In this document: one piece after another, positions 9,333 to 17,431 of the stretch
Layout of the letters: each line of letters begins with the position of its first letter
Numbering within the stretch: position 1 is the first letter of the stretch
Assembly (NCBI RefSeq): GCF_001575205.1
Contig: NZ_LSRE01000044.1
Coordinates: 124,001 to 188,000, forward strand
DNA length: 64,000 bases
From: Tsukamurella pseudospumae
Lineage (GTDB): Bacteria; Actinomycetota; Actinomycetes; Mycobacteriales; Mycobacteriaceae
Reading direction: 5' to 3'
The notes under the pieces: generated by a model
Seen by the model: the letters and a program-made list of their open reading frames with translations, nothing else
Told to the model about the DNA's origin: nothing
Database searches by the model: none
Translations under genes and position numbers: made by a program

Positions 9333-9552
9333 CCCCTTCTCCGGCCTCATGACCTGCGGCGTCGGCGCGGGAGGCCCGCGCGAGGCGGGCGTCCAGCGTG
9401 TCGGCGACGAGGTCGATGAGGGCGCTCAGCACGCGCACCACCAGCATTGCGATCACCGCGAGTACAACCATCACCAGGCTGACCTGCAGCGCGAAGGGCA
9501 GACCCGTGAGCCACAGCTCCACCGAGTCCCACCACTGCGCGATCGCATGCAC
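9316..9552 (-). CDS. Small membrane protein (78 aa)
   Basis: Encodes VHAIAQWWDSVELWLTGLPF, a hydrophobic stretch LVMVVLAVIAMLVVRVLSAL, an amphipathic segment and an acidic tail (EAGEGDDESV). GTG at 9552 is preferred because a TACGCT -10 box ends 6 nt upstream, giving a leaderless start; the frame stays open further upstream but then overlaps the divergent trehalase gene. It resembles short single-helix proteins that work with larger membrane complexes, but I do not recognise a family. It is co-transcribed with the overlapping 39-aa gene. Confidence 0.55.
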   Translation of the reverse strand: MHAIAQWWDSVELWLTGLPFALQVSLVMVVLAVIAMLVVRVLSALIDLVADTLDARLARASRADAAGHEAGEGDDESV

Positions 9553-9558
9553 ACGCCC

Positions 9559-9564
9559 AGCGTA
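9559..9564 (-). promoter_or_regulatory. Probable -10 box (TACGCT) for the two small membrane genes
   Basis: TACGCT on the minus strand fits TANNNT and ends 6 nt before the GTG at 9552, the same spacing seen at several other starts in this window. Confidence 0.4.
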
Positions 9565-9610
9565 GCGACCGCGCTGCGCGAACCGGTCGCCGTGCCTCAT
9601 CATGGACTGC

Positions 9611-11623
9611 ATGTCATCGAAGAACGACGCCCCGACCTCCGATGCCCCCGGCCCCGACACCGCCCTCGACGAGGTCTCCGGCCCCGAGGCGCTCATCACC
9701 GACACCCCGCCCCTCGGTGACGCGGTCTTCCCGCCGATCCACGACTACGCCTTCCTCTCGGACTGCGAGAACACCTGCCTGATCGCCCGCGACGGCAGCG
9801 TCGAATGGATGTGCATCCCCCGCCCCGACTCCCCCAGCGTCTTCGGCGCCATTCTCGACCGCGGCGCCGGCTCCTTCCGGCTCGCGCCGTACGGCGTGCG
9901 GGTCCCCGTCGACCGGCGCTACCTGCCGGGCAGCCTCATGCTCGAAACCACCTGGCAGACCTCCACGGGCTGGCTCATCGTCCGTGACGCCCTCGTGATG
10001 GGCCCGTGGCACGACACGCAGACCCGGTCCCGCACGCACCGTCGGACACCGACGGACTGGGACGCCGAGCACATCCTGCTCCGCACGGCCCGGTGCGTGT
10101 CCGGCACCGTCGAGCTGCAGCTCAACTGCGAGCCCGCCTTCGACTACAACCGCGCCGGCGCGGAGTGGGCCTATTCCGGCGACGGCTACGGCGAGGCCGT
10201 GGCGCGGGCCCGCACCGATTTCGGGGCGCACCCCGAGCTCAAGCTCACCACCAACATGCGGCTCGGCCTGGAGGGCCGGGAGGCCCGCGCGCACACTCGG
10301 CTCAAGGAGGGTGACGAGGTCTTCGTCGCCCTGTCCTGGAGCAAGCACCCCGTGCCGCAGACCTTCGCCGAGGCGGCGCAGAAGATGTGGTCGACGGCGG
10401 AGTCGTGGCGGCAGTGGATCAACGTGGGCCAGTTCCCCGACCACCCGTGGCGCACGTACCTGCAGCGTTCGGCGCTCACGCTCAAGGGCCTGACCTACTC
10501 GCCCACCGGCGCGCTGCTGGCCGCGTGCACGACCTCGCTGCCCGAGACCCCGGGCGGCGTCCGCAACTGGGACTACCGGTACGCCTGGGTCCGCGACTCC
10601 ACCTTCGCCCTCTGGGGCCTGTACACGCTGGGGCTCGACCGGGAGGCCGAGGACTTCTTCTCCTTCATCGCCGATGTCTCGGGCGCCAACAACGGTGAGC
10701 GACATCCGCTGCAGGTCATGTACGGCGTCGGCGGGGAACGCACGTTGCACGAGGAGGAGCTCTCCCACCTCTCGGGGTACGACGGTGCGCGGCCGGTCCG
10801 GATCGGGAACGGAGCCTACGACCAGCGCCAGCACGACATCTGGGGCACGATGCTGGACTCGGTGTACCTGAACACCAAGTCGTCCGAGCGGATCCCGGAG
10901 ACGCTGTGGCCGGTGCTCAAGGAGCAGGTCGAGGAGGCGCTCAAGCACTGGCGCGAGCCGGACCGCGGAATCTGGGAGGTGCGCGGGGAGCCGCAGCACT
11001 TCACGAGCTCGAAGGTGATGTGCTGGGTCGCTCTGGACCGCGGCGCCAAGCTCGCGGTCATGCACGGCGAGAACGACTACGCCCGCGAGTGGTCGGAGCA
11101 GGCCGAGGTGATCAAGGCCGACATCCTCGAGCACGGCGTGGACGAGCGCGGCGTGTTCACGCAGCGCTACGGCGCCCCCGCGCTGGACGCGTCGCTGCTC
11201 CTGGTGCCGCTGCTGCGATTCCTCCCCTCAGACGACCCGCGGGTGCGCGCCACCGTGCTCGCGATCGCGGACGAGCTCACCGAGGACGGCCTGGTCCTGC
11301 GCTACCGCGTCGAGGAGACCGACGACGGGCTCGCGGGCGAGGAGGGAACGTTCACGATCTGTTCGTTCTGGCTGGTCTCCGCGCTGGTCGAGATCGGCGA
11401 GGTCGCCCGCGCTCGGGCGCTGTGCGAGCGACTGCTGGCGTACTCGTCGCCGCTGAAGCTGTACGCGGAGGAGCTCGACCCGAAGTCGGGCAAGCACCTC
11501 GGCAACTTCCCGCAGGCGTTCACCCACCTGGCGCTGATCAACGCGGTGGTGCACGTGATCCGGGCGGAGGACTCCTCCGGGCACGACGCGTCGGCCTTCC
11601 TCCCGGCGCATCCGACCCCCTGA
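9611..11623 (+). CDS. Glycoside hydrolase family 15, trehalase type (Rv2402-like)
   Basis: About 670 residues with the GH15/glucoamylase-like layout: N-terminal beta-sandwich (PPIHDYAFLSDCENTCLIARDGSVEWMCIPR, in blocks) and an (alpha/alpha)6 barrel. Recognisable are GVRNWDYRYAWVRDS, GNGAYDQRQHDIWG and the acidic block GIWEVRGEPQHFTSSKVMCW, which should hold a catalytic Glu. The mycobacterial homologue Rv2402 lies beside subI and was shown to be a trehalase, so trehalose hydrolysis in the cytoplasm is likely; glucoamylase-type activity is the alternative. An ATG lies 9 nt earlier at 9602; ATG 9611 has a CATCAT -10-like box 7 nt upstream. It is divergent from the small membrane genes. Confidence 0.85.
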   Translation: MSSKNDAPTSDAPGPDTALDEVSGPEALITDTPPLGDAVFPPIHDYAFLSDCENTCLIARDGSVEWMCIPRPDSPSVFGAILDRGAGSFRLAPYGVRVPVDRRYLPGSLMLETTWQTSTGWLIVRDALVMGPWHDTQTRSRTHRRTPTDWDAEHILLRTARCVSGTVELQLNCEPAFDYNRAGAEWAYSGDGYGEAVARARTDFGAHPELKLTTNMRLGLEGREARAHTRLKEGDEVFVALSWSKHPVPQTFAEAAQKMWSTAESWRQWINVGQFPDHPWRTYLQRSALTLKGLTYSPTGALLAACTTSLPETPGGVRNWDYRYAWVRDSTFALWGLYTLGLDREAEDFFSFIADVSGANNGERHPLQVMYGVGGERTLHEEELSHLSGYDGARPVRIGNGAYDQRQHDIWGTMLDSVYLNTKSSERIPETLWPVLKEQVEEALKHWREPDRGIWEVRGEPQHFTSSKVMCWVALDRGAKLAVMHGENDYAREWSEQAEVIKADILEHGVDERGVFTQRYGAPALDASLLLVPLLRFLPSDDPRVRATVLAIADELTEDGLVLRYRVEETDDGLAGEEGTFTICSFWLVSALVEIGEVARARALCERLLAYSSPLKLYAEELDPKSGKHLGNFPQAFTHLALINAVVHVIRAEDSSGHDASAFLPAHPTP

Positions 11624-11637
11624 CGAGCGTGAGGCCG

Positions 11638-11643
11638 TAGGTT
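11638..11643 (+). promoter_or_regulatory. Probable -10 box (TAGGTT) of the alpha-mannosidase gene
   Basis: TAGGTT fits TANNNT and ends 7 nt before the ATG at 11651. It lies in the 27-bp gap after the GH15 gene, so the mannosidase may have its own leaderless promoter. Confidence 0.45.
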
Positions 11644-11650
11644 CACTGTC

Positions 11651-14600
11651 ATGCACGACGACCGGCGGTTGACCGAAGAGCGTCTCGACAGATTCACCCG
11701 GGAGTTCCTGAACGGGGCGGTGTACTCGCACTCCGCACCCGTGACGGTGACGGGGTGGGCCGCCCCGGGCGAGCCCGTGCCCTTCGCGGAGGCGGCGGCC
11801 CAGGCGTTCACGCCGGTCTCCGCCGGCACGCCGTGGGGAGCGCCCTGGTCCACGCTGTGGTTGCACGTGACCGGGGCGCCGCCGTCGGACTGGACGGACG
11901 CCGACGGTACGCTGGAGCTCCGCGTGGAGCTCGGCTTCACCGGCGGCCCGGGGTTCAACGCCGAGGGGCTCGTTTACCGGGCGGACGGCACCGTCGTCAA
12001 GGGGATCTCGCCGTTCAACGCCTACGTTCCCCTGTCCCCGGGCGAGCCGGTGGACCTGTACATCGAGTGCGCCGCGAACCCGGACCTGGGCGGTGACTTC
12101 GTCTCCCCCACCCACCTCGGTGACCGGGACACCGCGGGCGACGGTCCGCTGTACCGGCTCGGGACGATCGACCTCACGCTGCGCGATCGGACGGTGTGGG
12201 AGCTGCAGCAGGACGTGTGGACGCTGCACGGGCTGATGCACGAGCTGCCCTTCGACCTACCGCGCCGGCACGAGGTACTTCGCGCCCTCGAGCGGATGCT
12301 CGACGTGGTGGACCCGCACGACATCGCCGCCACCGCGTCCGCGGGGCGGGCGGCCCTGGCCCCCGCGCTGGCCTCGCCGGCCGCCGCGTCCGCGCACCGG
12401 ATCACGGCGGTCGGCCACGCGCACATCGACTCGGCGTGGCTGTGGCCCGTCCGCGAGACGGCGCGCAAGTGCGCACGGACCTTCGCCAATGTCGTGGACC
12501 TCATGGACCGCGACCCGTCGTTCCGCTTCGCATGCTCCTCGGCGCAGCAGTTCGCGTGGGTGCGGGACCGGCACCCGGAGCTGTTCGCGCGCATCAAGGA
12601 TCACGTGGCGGCGGGACGGTTCGTCCCGGTCGGCGGCATGTGGGTGGAGGCCGACACGAACATGCCGGGCGGCGAGGCGATGGCCCGCCAGTTCGTGGCC
12701 GGAAAGCGGTTCTTCCTGCACGAGTTCGGGATCGACACCCCGGAGGCGTGGCTCCCCGATTCGTTCGGCTACTCGGCGGCGATGCCGCAGATCGTGGCCG
12801 AGGCGGGCTCGCGGTACTTCCTCACCCAGAAGCTGTCGTGGAACCAGACCAACCGGATGCCGCACTCGTCGTTCCTCTGGGAGGGCATCGACGGCACCGC
12901 GCTGTTCACGCACTTCCCGCCCGTCGACAAGTACAACTCGGACCTCTCCGGCGCGGATCTCGCTCGGGCGCAGAAGAATTACAAGGAGCAGGGCGTGGGC
13001 ACGCGCTCCCTCGTCCCGTTCGGATGGGGCGACGGTGGCGGTGGCCCGACCCGGGAGATGCTCGCCGCCGCCGCGCGGACCGCATCGCTCGATGGTTCGC
13101 CGACGGTATCGATCGGCACGCCGGTGGAGTTCTTCGACGCCGCCGCAGCGGAACTGGAGCACCCCGCCCGGTGGTCCGGCGAGCTGTACCTCGAGTTCCA
13201 CCGCGGCACGTACACCTCGCAGGCGAACACCAAGCAGGGCAATCGGCGCAGCGAGCACCTGCTGCGCGAGGCGGAACTCTGGGCCGCGACCGCCGCGGTC
13301 CGGACCGGATTCGCCTATCCCCTGGAGGAGCTCGAGGAGATCTGGCACCTGGTCCTGCTGCAGCAGTTCCACGACATCCTGCCGGGTAGCTCGATCGCCT
13401 GGGTGCACAAGGACGCCGAGCGCAACTACGCCGCCGTCGCGAAGCGCCTCGAGCGGATCATCGACGGTGCCCTCGCGGCTCTCGCGAACGGGTCGACGTC
13501 CGCCGGTGGGGGCGTGGCTCGGAATCGGCTCACGACCCCGGTCGACGACTCCCCCGCCGCCGAGGCACACAGCCTGGTGTTCAACGCCGCTCCGCACGCC
13601 CGCGACGGGGTGCCGGCGCTGGGTGCCACCGTCATCCAGACCGCCCCAGCGATCTGCCCGACCGCCGAGGGCACGGCGTTCCAGCTGGACAACGGCGTCG
13701 TCTCCGCGCTGATCGACGCGCGCGGGCTCCTCGTCTCGCTCGTCGACGCCGCCTCCGGCCGCGAGGCGATGGCCGGCCCCGGCAACCTGCTCCAACTGCA
13801 CCGCGACATCCCGAACCACTGGGAGGCGTGGGACATCGACTCCTTCTACCGGCGCGATGTCACCGATCTCGACGCGGTCGAGTCCGTGACGATCGACGGT
13901 GACGCCGTCGTGGTGCGCCGAACGTTCGGGGACTCGTCGATCACCCAGCGGATCAGCCTGCGCGCCGGCTCGCCGGCCCTGGACATCGTGTGCGAGATCG
14001 ATTGGCACGAGCGGCAGAAGCTGCTCAAGCTGGCGTTCCCGTTCGACGTGCAGGCCGATCGCAGCGCCTCGGAGATCCAGTTCGGCCACGTCTTCCGCCC
14101 CACCCACGCCAATACTTCCTGGGACGCTGCGAAGTTCGAGATCTGCGCGCATCGCTGGGTGCACGTCGGCGAGCCCGACTACGGCGTCGCCGTGGCGAAC
14201 GATTCCACCTACGGCCACGACATCACCCGCCGGACAGTCGATCCTGGAACGCCCGCAACCGGCACCGTCGTGCGCCTGTCGCTACTGCGCGCTCCCCGCT
14301 ACCCCGACCCGGAGACCGACCAGGGCTTCCACCGGCTCGCCATCTCCGTGCGCCCCGGTGCGACGATCGGCGACGCCGTCGAGGAGGGATACCGCCGCAA
14401 CCTCGCTCCCCGCACCGTCGCCGGGTCGGTCACTTCGGTGGCTCCGCTCGTCACCGTCGATCACCCCGCCGTGATCGTCGAGGCCGTCAAGCTCGCCGAG
14501 GACGGCAGCGGAGATGTCGTCGTGCGCCTCTACGAGTCGCGCGGAACCCGCGCGGACGCGACGATCCACGCGGACTTCCCGTACCAGTCCGTGGTCCGCA

Positions 14601-14701
14601 CAGACCTCCTGGAGCGCCCCGTCGCCGATCCCGAGTCCGCCGGTGACGTGCACCTGTCTTTGCGCCCCTTCAAGATCGTCACTCTCCGCTACCGCCGCTG
14701 A
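11651..14701 (+). CDS. Alpha-mannosidase, glycoside hydrolase family 38
   Basis: A 1016-residue GH38 enzyme, normal length for cytoplasmic bacterial and fungal-type alpha-mannosidases. After an N-terminal beta domain the catalytic domain opens with the zinc-binding motif GHAHIDSAWLWP near residue 257; the nucleophile region reads WLPDSFGYSAAMPQI near residue 370; the helical domain has LLQQFHDILPGSSI near residue 572. A C-terminal beta-sandwich completes the fold. No signal peptide is seen, so it acts in the cytoplasm, probably on mannose released from mannans, lipomannan or N-glycan fragments. A homologue exists in M. tuberculosis (Rv0648, from memory). It neighbours another glycan hydrolase. 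Confidence 0.93.
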   Translation: MHDDRRLTEERLDRFTREFLNGAVYSHSAPVTVTGWAAPGEPVPFAEAAAQAFTPVSAGTPWGAPWSTLWLHVTGAPPSDWTDADGTLELRVELGFTGGPGFNAEGLVYRADGTVVKGISPFNAYVPLSPGEPVDLYIECAANPDLGGDFVSPTHLGDRDTAGDGPLYRLGTIDLTLRDRTVWELQQDVWTLHGLMHELPFDLPRRHEVLRALERMLDVVDPHDIAATASAGRAALAPALASPAAASAHRITAVGHAHIDSAWLWPVRETARKCARTFANVVDLMDRDPSFRFACSSAQQFAWVRDRHPELFARIKDHVAAGRFVPVGGMWVEADTNMPGGEAMARQFVAGKRFFLHEFGIDTPEAWLPDSFGYSAAMPQIVAEAGSRYFLTQKLSWNQTNRMPHSSFLWEGIDGTALFTHFPPVDKYNSDLSGADLARAQKNYKEQGVGTRSLVPFGWGDGGGGPTREMLAAAARTASLDGSPTVSIGTPVEFFDAAAAELEHPARWSGELYLEFHRGTYTSQANTKQGNRRSEHLLREAELWAATAAVRTGFAYPLEELEEIWHLVLLQQFHDILPGSSIAWVHKDAERNYAAVAKRLERIIDGALAALANGSTSAGGGVARNRLTTPVDDSPAAEAHSLVFNAAPHARDGVPALGATVIQTAPAICPTAEGTAFQLDNGVVSALIDARGLLVSLVDAASGREAMAGPGNLLQLHRDIPNHWEAWDIDSFYRRDVTDLDAVESVTIDGDAVVVRRTFGDSSITQRISLRAGSPALDIVCEIDWHERQKLLKLAFPFDVQADRSASEIQFGHVFRPTHANTSWDAAKFEICAHRWVHVGEPDYGVAVANDSTYGHDITRRTVDPGTPATGTVVRLSLLRAPRYPDPETDQGFHRLAISVRPGATIGDAVEEGYRRNLAPRTVAGSVTSVAPLVTVDHPAVIVEAVKLAEDGSGDVVVRLYESRGTRADATIHADFPYQSVVRTDLLERPVADPESAGDVHLSLRPFKIVTLRYRR

Positions 14702-14789
14702 AGCGCCGAGTCCCGTCGCCCACGGGCACTGTCGAGCTCCCGCCCGAGCTCCCCGGAATCGTCCGGCTGTCGGTGAGCCTTCCCGAAAT

Positions 14790-14825
14790 TAGATCGATTG
14801 ATCTATACTTAGATCAATCGATCTA
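14790..14825 (+). promoter_or_regulatory. Four-half-site palindromic operator around the atpE-like promoter
   Basis: A perfect 16-bp inverted repeat (14790-14805 and 14810-14825) has a 4-bp centre. Each arm is itself TAGATC-N4-GATCTA, so hexamers TAGATC, GATCTA, TAGATC and GATCTA begin at 14790, 14800, 14810 and 14820, exactly 10 bp apart and on one face of the helix. TATACT at 14804-14809, a good -10 box, spans the centre. A protein bound here would cover the -10 box and start point. The RBS AAAGGTGG and ATG 14841 follow. No regulator gene is adjacent. Confidence 0.75.
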
Positions 14826-14840
14826 CGAAAGGTGGAACCC

Positions 14841-15107
14841 ATGGCAGCGGACCCGGAACTGGTCAACGCGATCATCACCGCAGGCGCGATCTGCGGTGGA
14901 GGCGTGGCCCTGGCGGGAGGCGCGATCGGTGCCGGCATCGGCAACGGCAACGCGGGTGCACAGATGATCGCGGGCGTCGCGCGACAACCCGAAGCGCAGC
15001 AGCGCATGATGGCGCCGTTCCTCATCACCGTGGGGCTCGTCGAGGCGGCGTTCTTCATCAACGTGGCGTTCATGGCGCTCTTCGTCTTCGCGACGCCGGG
15101 ACGCTGA
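14841..15107 (+). CDS. Orphan F-type ATP synthase subunit c (AtpE-like proteolipid)
   Basis: 88 residues forming the two-helix hairpin of the F0 c subunit: a glycine-rich first helix ([12 protein letters not shown]), the polar loop ARQPEAQ and a second helix [13 protein letters not shown] with the proton-carrying Glu at residue 68. It is very close to mycobacterial AtpE, but no other atp gene is nearby, so it is not part of the usual atpBEFHAGDC operon. Compared with M. tuberculosis AtpE, Asp28 is Asn here (residue 35) and Tyr64 is Phe (residue 71), while Glu61, Ala63 and Ile66 are kept. ATG 14841 has RBS AAAGGTGG. A palindromic operator overlaps its promoter, so expression is probably conditional. 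It may form homo- or mixed c-rings. Confidence 0.9.
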   Translation: MAADPELVNAIITAGAICGGGVALAGGAIGAGIGNGNAGAQMIAGVARQPEAQQRMMAPFLITVGLVEAAFFINVAFMALFVFATPGR

Positions 15108-15127
15108 CGGAGTGGGGCGAGGGCGGA

Positions 15128-17362
15128 TCAGAAGGGCAGCGGACCGTCGAACGACGGGGCCGAGCGCGGAGTCGGAGCACCGATGACGCGCATCATGCCG
15201 GCCTCGATCTCGCTGACAGGCAGGGATTTCCGATTCTGTTCCGCTTCGTACGCGGTGATGTTGTCGCGGCGACGCCGCTCCCGGCGGGCGTGTTCGCGTT
15301 GCAGGCGGGTGCGGCCTCCCGGCCGCGCCGGGCTTTCCGCCTCGGCGGCGCTGACGTGATCCTCCGATCCCGACCCCGACGCCGCGGGGATGACCCATTC
15401 GACGCGGGCGAGGTCGGGGAAGAGGGTGAGGATGATGCCGGTGGGGTCGACGATGTAGTGCCGTCCGTGGGGTGAGGTCCAGAGGATCCGGCCGTCGGGC
15501 AGGCGTGCGTCGATCCACTCTCCTGCGGTCTTGAGCTGGTGGTGGCTGATGCAGAGCGGTTGGATCTGCTCGGCGGTGGTCTGCCCGCCGAGTTCGGGTG
15601 AGGTGTGGTCGTATTCGCGGCGGTGGTCGATCTGGGCCCTCGCCGCGGGTCGGTTGCAGTGCGGGAACACGCACCGGGGGTGGATCAGTCGCAGGTAGCG
15701 GCGTAGGTCCGCCGATGGCCGGTATCCGGAGCTTCCGCGTGCCCGGACGAGTGCAGGCGGGGCTCCGACTGGGTCCGCTTCGACGGGCAGCTGATCGCTG
15801 TCGTTCATGCCACTGTCGTCCGATTCGTCGTCGTCGGCGTAGGTGTCCCCTGCATGTCCGTCGTCCAGACCTCCATCGTCCGGATCTCCGTCATCCGGGC
15901 TTTCGTCGTCTGGGCTGGTGTTGCCGTCCGGTGCGCCGTCGTCCGGCCCGTGGTCGTCGGGTCCGAAGTCGAAGCCGGTGCCACCGGGGTCGTCGTGTCC
16001 TTCGAGTCGCGCGACGATATCGCGCCAGGCCCACTGGAAGTCGATCGCGCCACGCGGCTCGGTCTCGCTGGAGGCGTCGCACGCCGCCCGGCTCGATAGT
16101 CCCGCAGCATCGTCGTGGTCGGTGATCCGGCGGCCGAACGGCCGGATGACCGCGTCCTCGCGTGCAGCCAGTGCCCGCGCGAGCGCCAGACTGATCGGGC
16201 CGTGCCCCTCGAGGTACGCGAGCCCGCCACGACGGCCGGGTGCCGGGTTCGATGCAGAGTCAGCGGCAGCATCTGCATCGACTCCTGCGTCAGCGTCTGC
16301 GCGGGCAACGGCATCTGCCTGCGCGCCTTCGTCATCGGCGGCACTGGCACCCGCGGCGCCCTTATCCGCGTGTGAGTCCGCGGCGGAGCTATCCTCCGGC
16401 ACGCTCTGCTCGGGCGCACCCTGGTCGGGCGTGTCCGGATCGGCGAGGTCGGTCTCGTTGATGACCACGTTGATGAGGGTGACGAACCGGGTGATCACGC
16501 CGTCCGCGTCGGGCTCGCCGTGGAACCGCGCCGTACGGTACTTGCAGTCCGGGTTCGTGCAGGCGCACCCGAGAGTGCTGTACCCGCGGATCAACTGCGC
16601 CAACCCGTCGCCCTGACGCTGCGCCACGGTCCGCGGGTCATCGTCGCAGACCGTCGTCGCGATGTACTCCACTCGGGCGGCGATGTCCTGCATGTCCGGC
16701 GAGGGTAGGAGCGCGAAGGCCATCGCCATCCCGTCGTCCGCCGGGCGGAAGGTGACCTTGCGGTCCTGTTCGGCGAGCTTGCGACGCCGCTCCGCCGCCT
16801 CCGGGTCGATCTCACCGACCAGGAGATCGACCTGCTCACGCAACGCCGGGATCGCAAGCACCTCGTAGTCGACGGTGAGCCGATCATGCAGCGCCGCATC
16901 GAGATCACGGACCTGCGAGGCGCTGAGTACCCGCGACCGCCCCAACGCGATCTCCGCAGCCTTCGGCGTGATCACATTCTCCCCGATCAACCCGAACACC
17001 TTCGGCAACCGCTCGATCAACCCGACCGCGACCTCCACCACGTGCACCGCCGCAGTCGAACCCAGGCGGAGCAGGGTGGAGATCTGCGCACTGAGTGCGA
17101 CCTCCGCGGCGGCCAACCGCTGCCGCGCCTCGACCGCCTCCCGGTAGTTCGCCGGCCGGGCGAGGTACTGCGCCTCATCATCGGCGTACAGGGCGCGGTG
17201 CAGCGCGTAGACCGCGGTCATCGTGCGGCAGTACGCAACACCCTCGACCCGCCGCTGTTCGAACAACACCTCCGCTACCGCACGATCCTCGCCTCGCGCA
17301 TCAGCGAGCCCACGAGGAATCAAATCCTCAGGGAGTTCACGCAATGCGTCCGGTAGGGCCAT
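15128..17362 (-). CDS. DUF222 / HNH endonuclease-domain protein (13E12 repeat family)
   Basis: 744 residues. The N-terminal half is the helical DUF222 region; the C-terminal HNH domain shows CVFPHCNRPAARAQIDHRRE and, after a spacer, IQPLCISHHQLKTAGEW, giving zinc cysteines plus the catalytic His. Between them lie low-complexity blocks: an Ala/Asp-rich stretch (about residues 305-365) and an Asp-rich repeat region (about 465-520, PDDGDPDDGGLDDG-like) that make it much longer than the usual 400-550 aa. A CACTNPDCKYR cysteine knot is also present. The family is multicopy in Mycobacteriales genomes and often treated as selfish or repeat-associated; its role is unproven. ATG 17362 has a -10 box TATCAT 6 nt upstream. 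Confidence 0.85.
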   Translation of the reverse strand: MALPDALRELPEDLIPRGLADARGEDRAVAEVLFEQRRVEGVAYCRTMTAVYALHRALYADDEAQYLARPANYREAVEARQRLAAAEVALSAQISTLLRLGSTAAVHVVEVAVGLIERLPKVFGLIGENVITPKAAEIALGRSRVLSASQVRDLDAALHDRLTVDYEVLAIPALREQVDLLVGEIDPEAAERRRKLAEQDRKVTFRPADDGMAMAFALLPSPDMQDIAARVEYIATTVCDDDPRTVAQRQGDGLAQLIRGYSTLGCACTNPDCKYRTARFHGEPDADGVITRFVTLINVVINETDLADPDTPDQGAPEQSVPEDSSAADSHADKGAAGASAADDEGAQADAVARADADAGVDADAAADSASNPAPGRRGGLAYLEGHGPISLALARALAAREDAVIRPFGRRITDHDDAAGLSSRAACDASSETEPRGAIDFQWAWRDIVARLEGHDDPGGTGFDFGPDDHGPDDGAPDGNTSPDDESPDDGDPDDGGLDDGHAGDTYADDDESDDSGMNDSDQLPVEADPVGAPPALVRARGSSGYRPSADLRRYLRLIHPRCVFPHCNRPAARAQIDHRREYDHTSPELGGQTTAEQIQPLCISHHQLKTAGEWIDARLPDGRILWTSPHGRHYIVDPTGIILTLFPDLARVEWVIPAASGSGSEDHVSAAEAESPARPGGRTRLQREHARRERRRRDNITAYEAEQNRKSLPVSEIEAGMMRVIGAPTPRSAPSFDGPLPF

Positions 17363-17368
17363 GAGTCC

Positions 17369-17408
17369 ATGATACGCCTACGTGTTCGATAGTGCTACTA
17401 ATTCGAAC
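17369..17408 (-). promoter_or_regulatory. Promoter and palindrome upstream of the HNH gene
   Basis: TATCAT (17369-17374, minus) lies 6 nt before the HNH start codon, predicting a leaderless mRNA. Upstream, GTTCGA (17384-17389) and TCGAAC (17403-17408) form an inverted repeat whose inner part, TAGT-GCT-ACTA, continues the dyad apart from one inserted base. The repeat covers the -35 region, so it is a likely operator. The half sites resemble those of actinobacterial LexA boxes, but their order is inverted and the gap is 13 nt instead of 4. Confidence 0.45.
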
Positions 17409-17431
17409 GTCATCTGCGGACGGTCAGCCGA

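Noticed and set aside
14832-15107. AtpE-like gene starting at GTG 14832
   Set aside because: That codon lies inside the AAAGGTGG ribosome site; ATG 14841 is properly spaced and gives the family N-terminus.
15790-15970. Possible CRISPR-like or minisatellite array in the HNH gene
   Set aside because: The repeats are in-frame Asp/Pro/Gly codons of a low-complexity protein segment with no spacer structure.
17384-17408. SOS (LexA) box
   Set aside because: The half-sites are in the wrong order (GTTCGA first) and 13 bp apart; the actinobacterial LexA box is TCGAAC-N4-GTTCGA.
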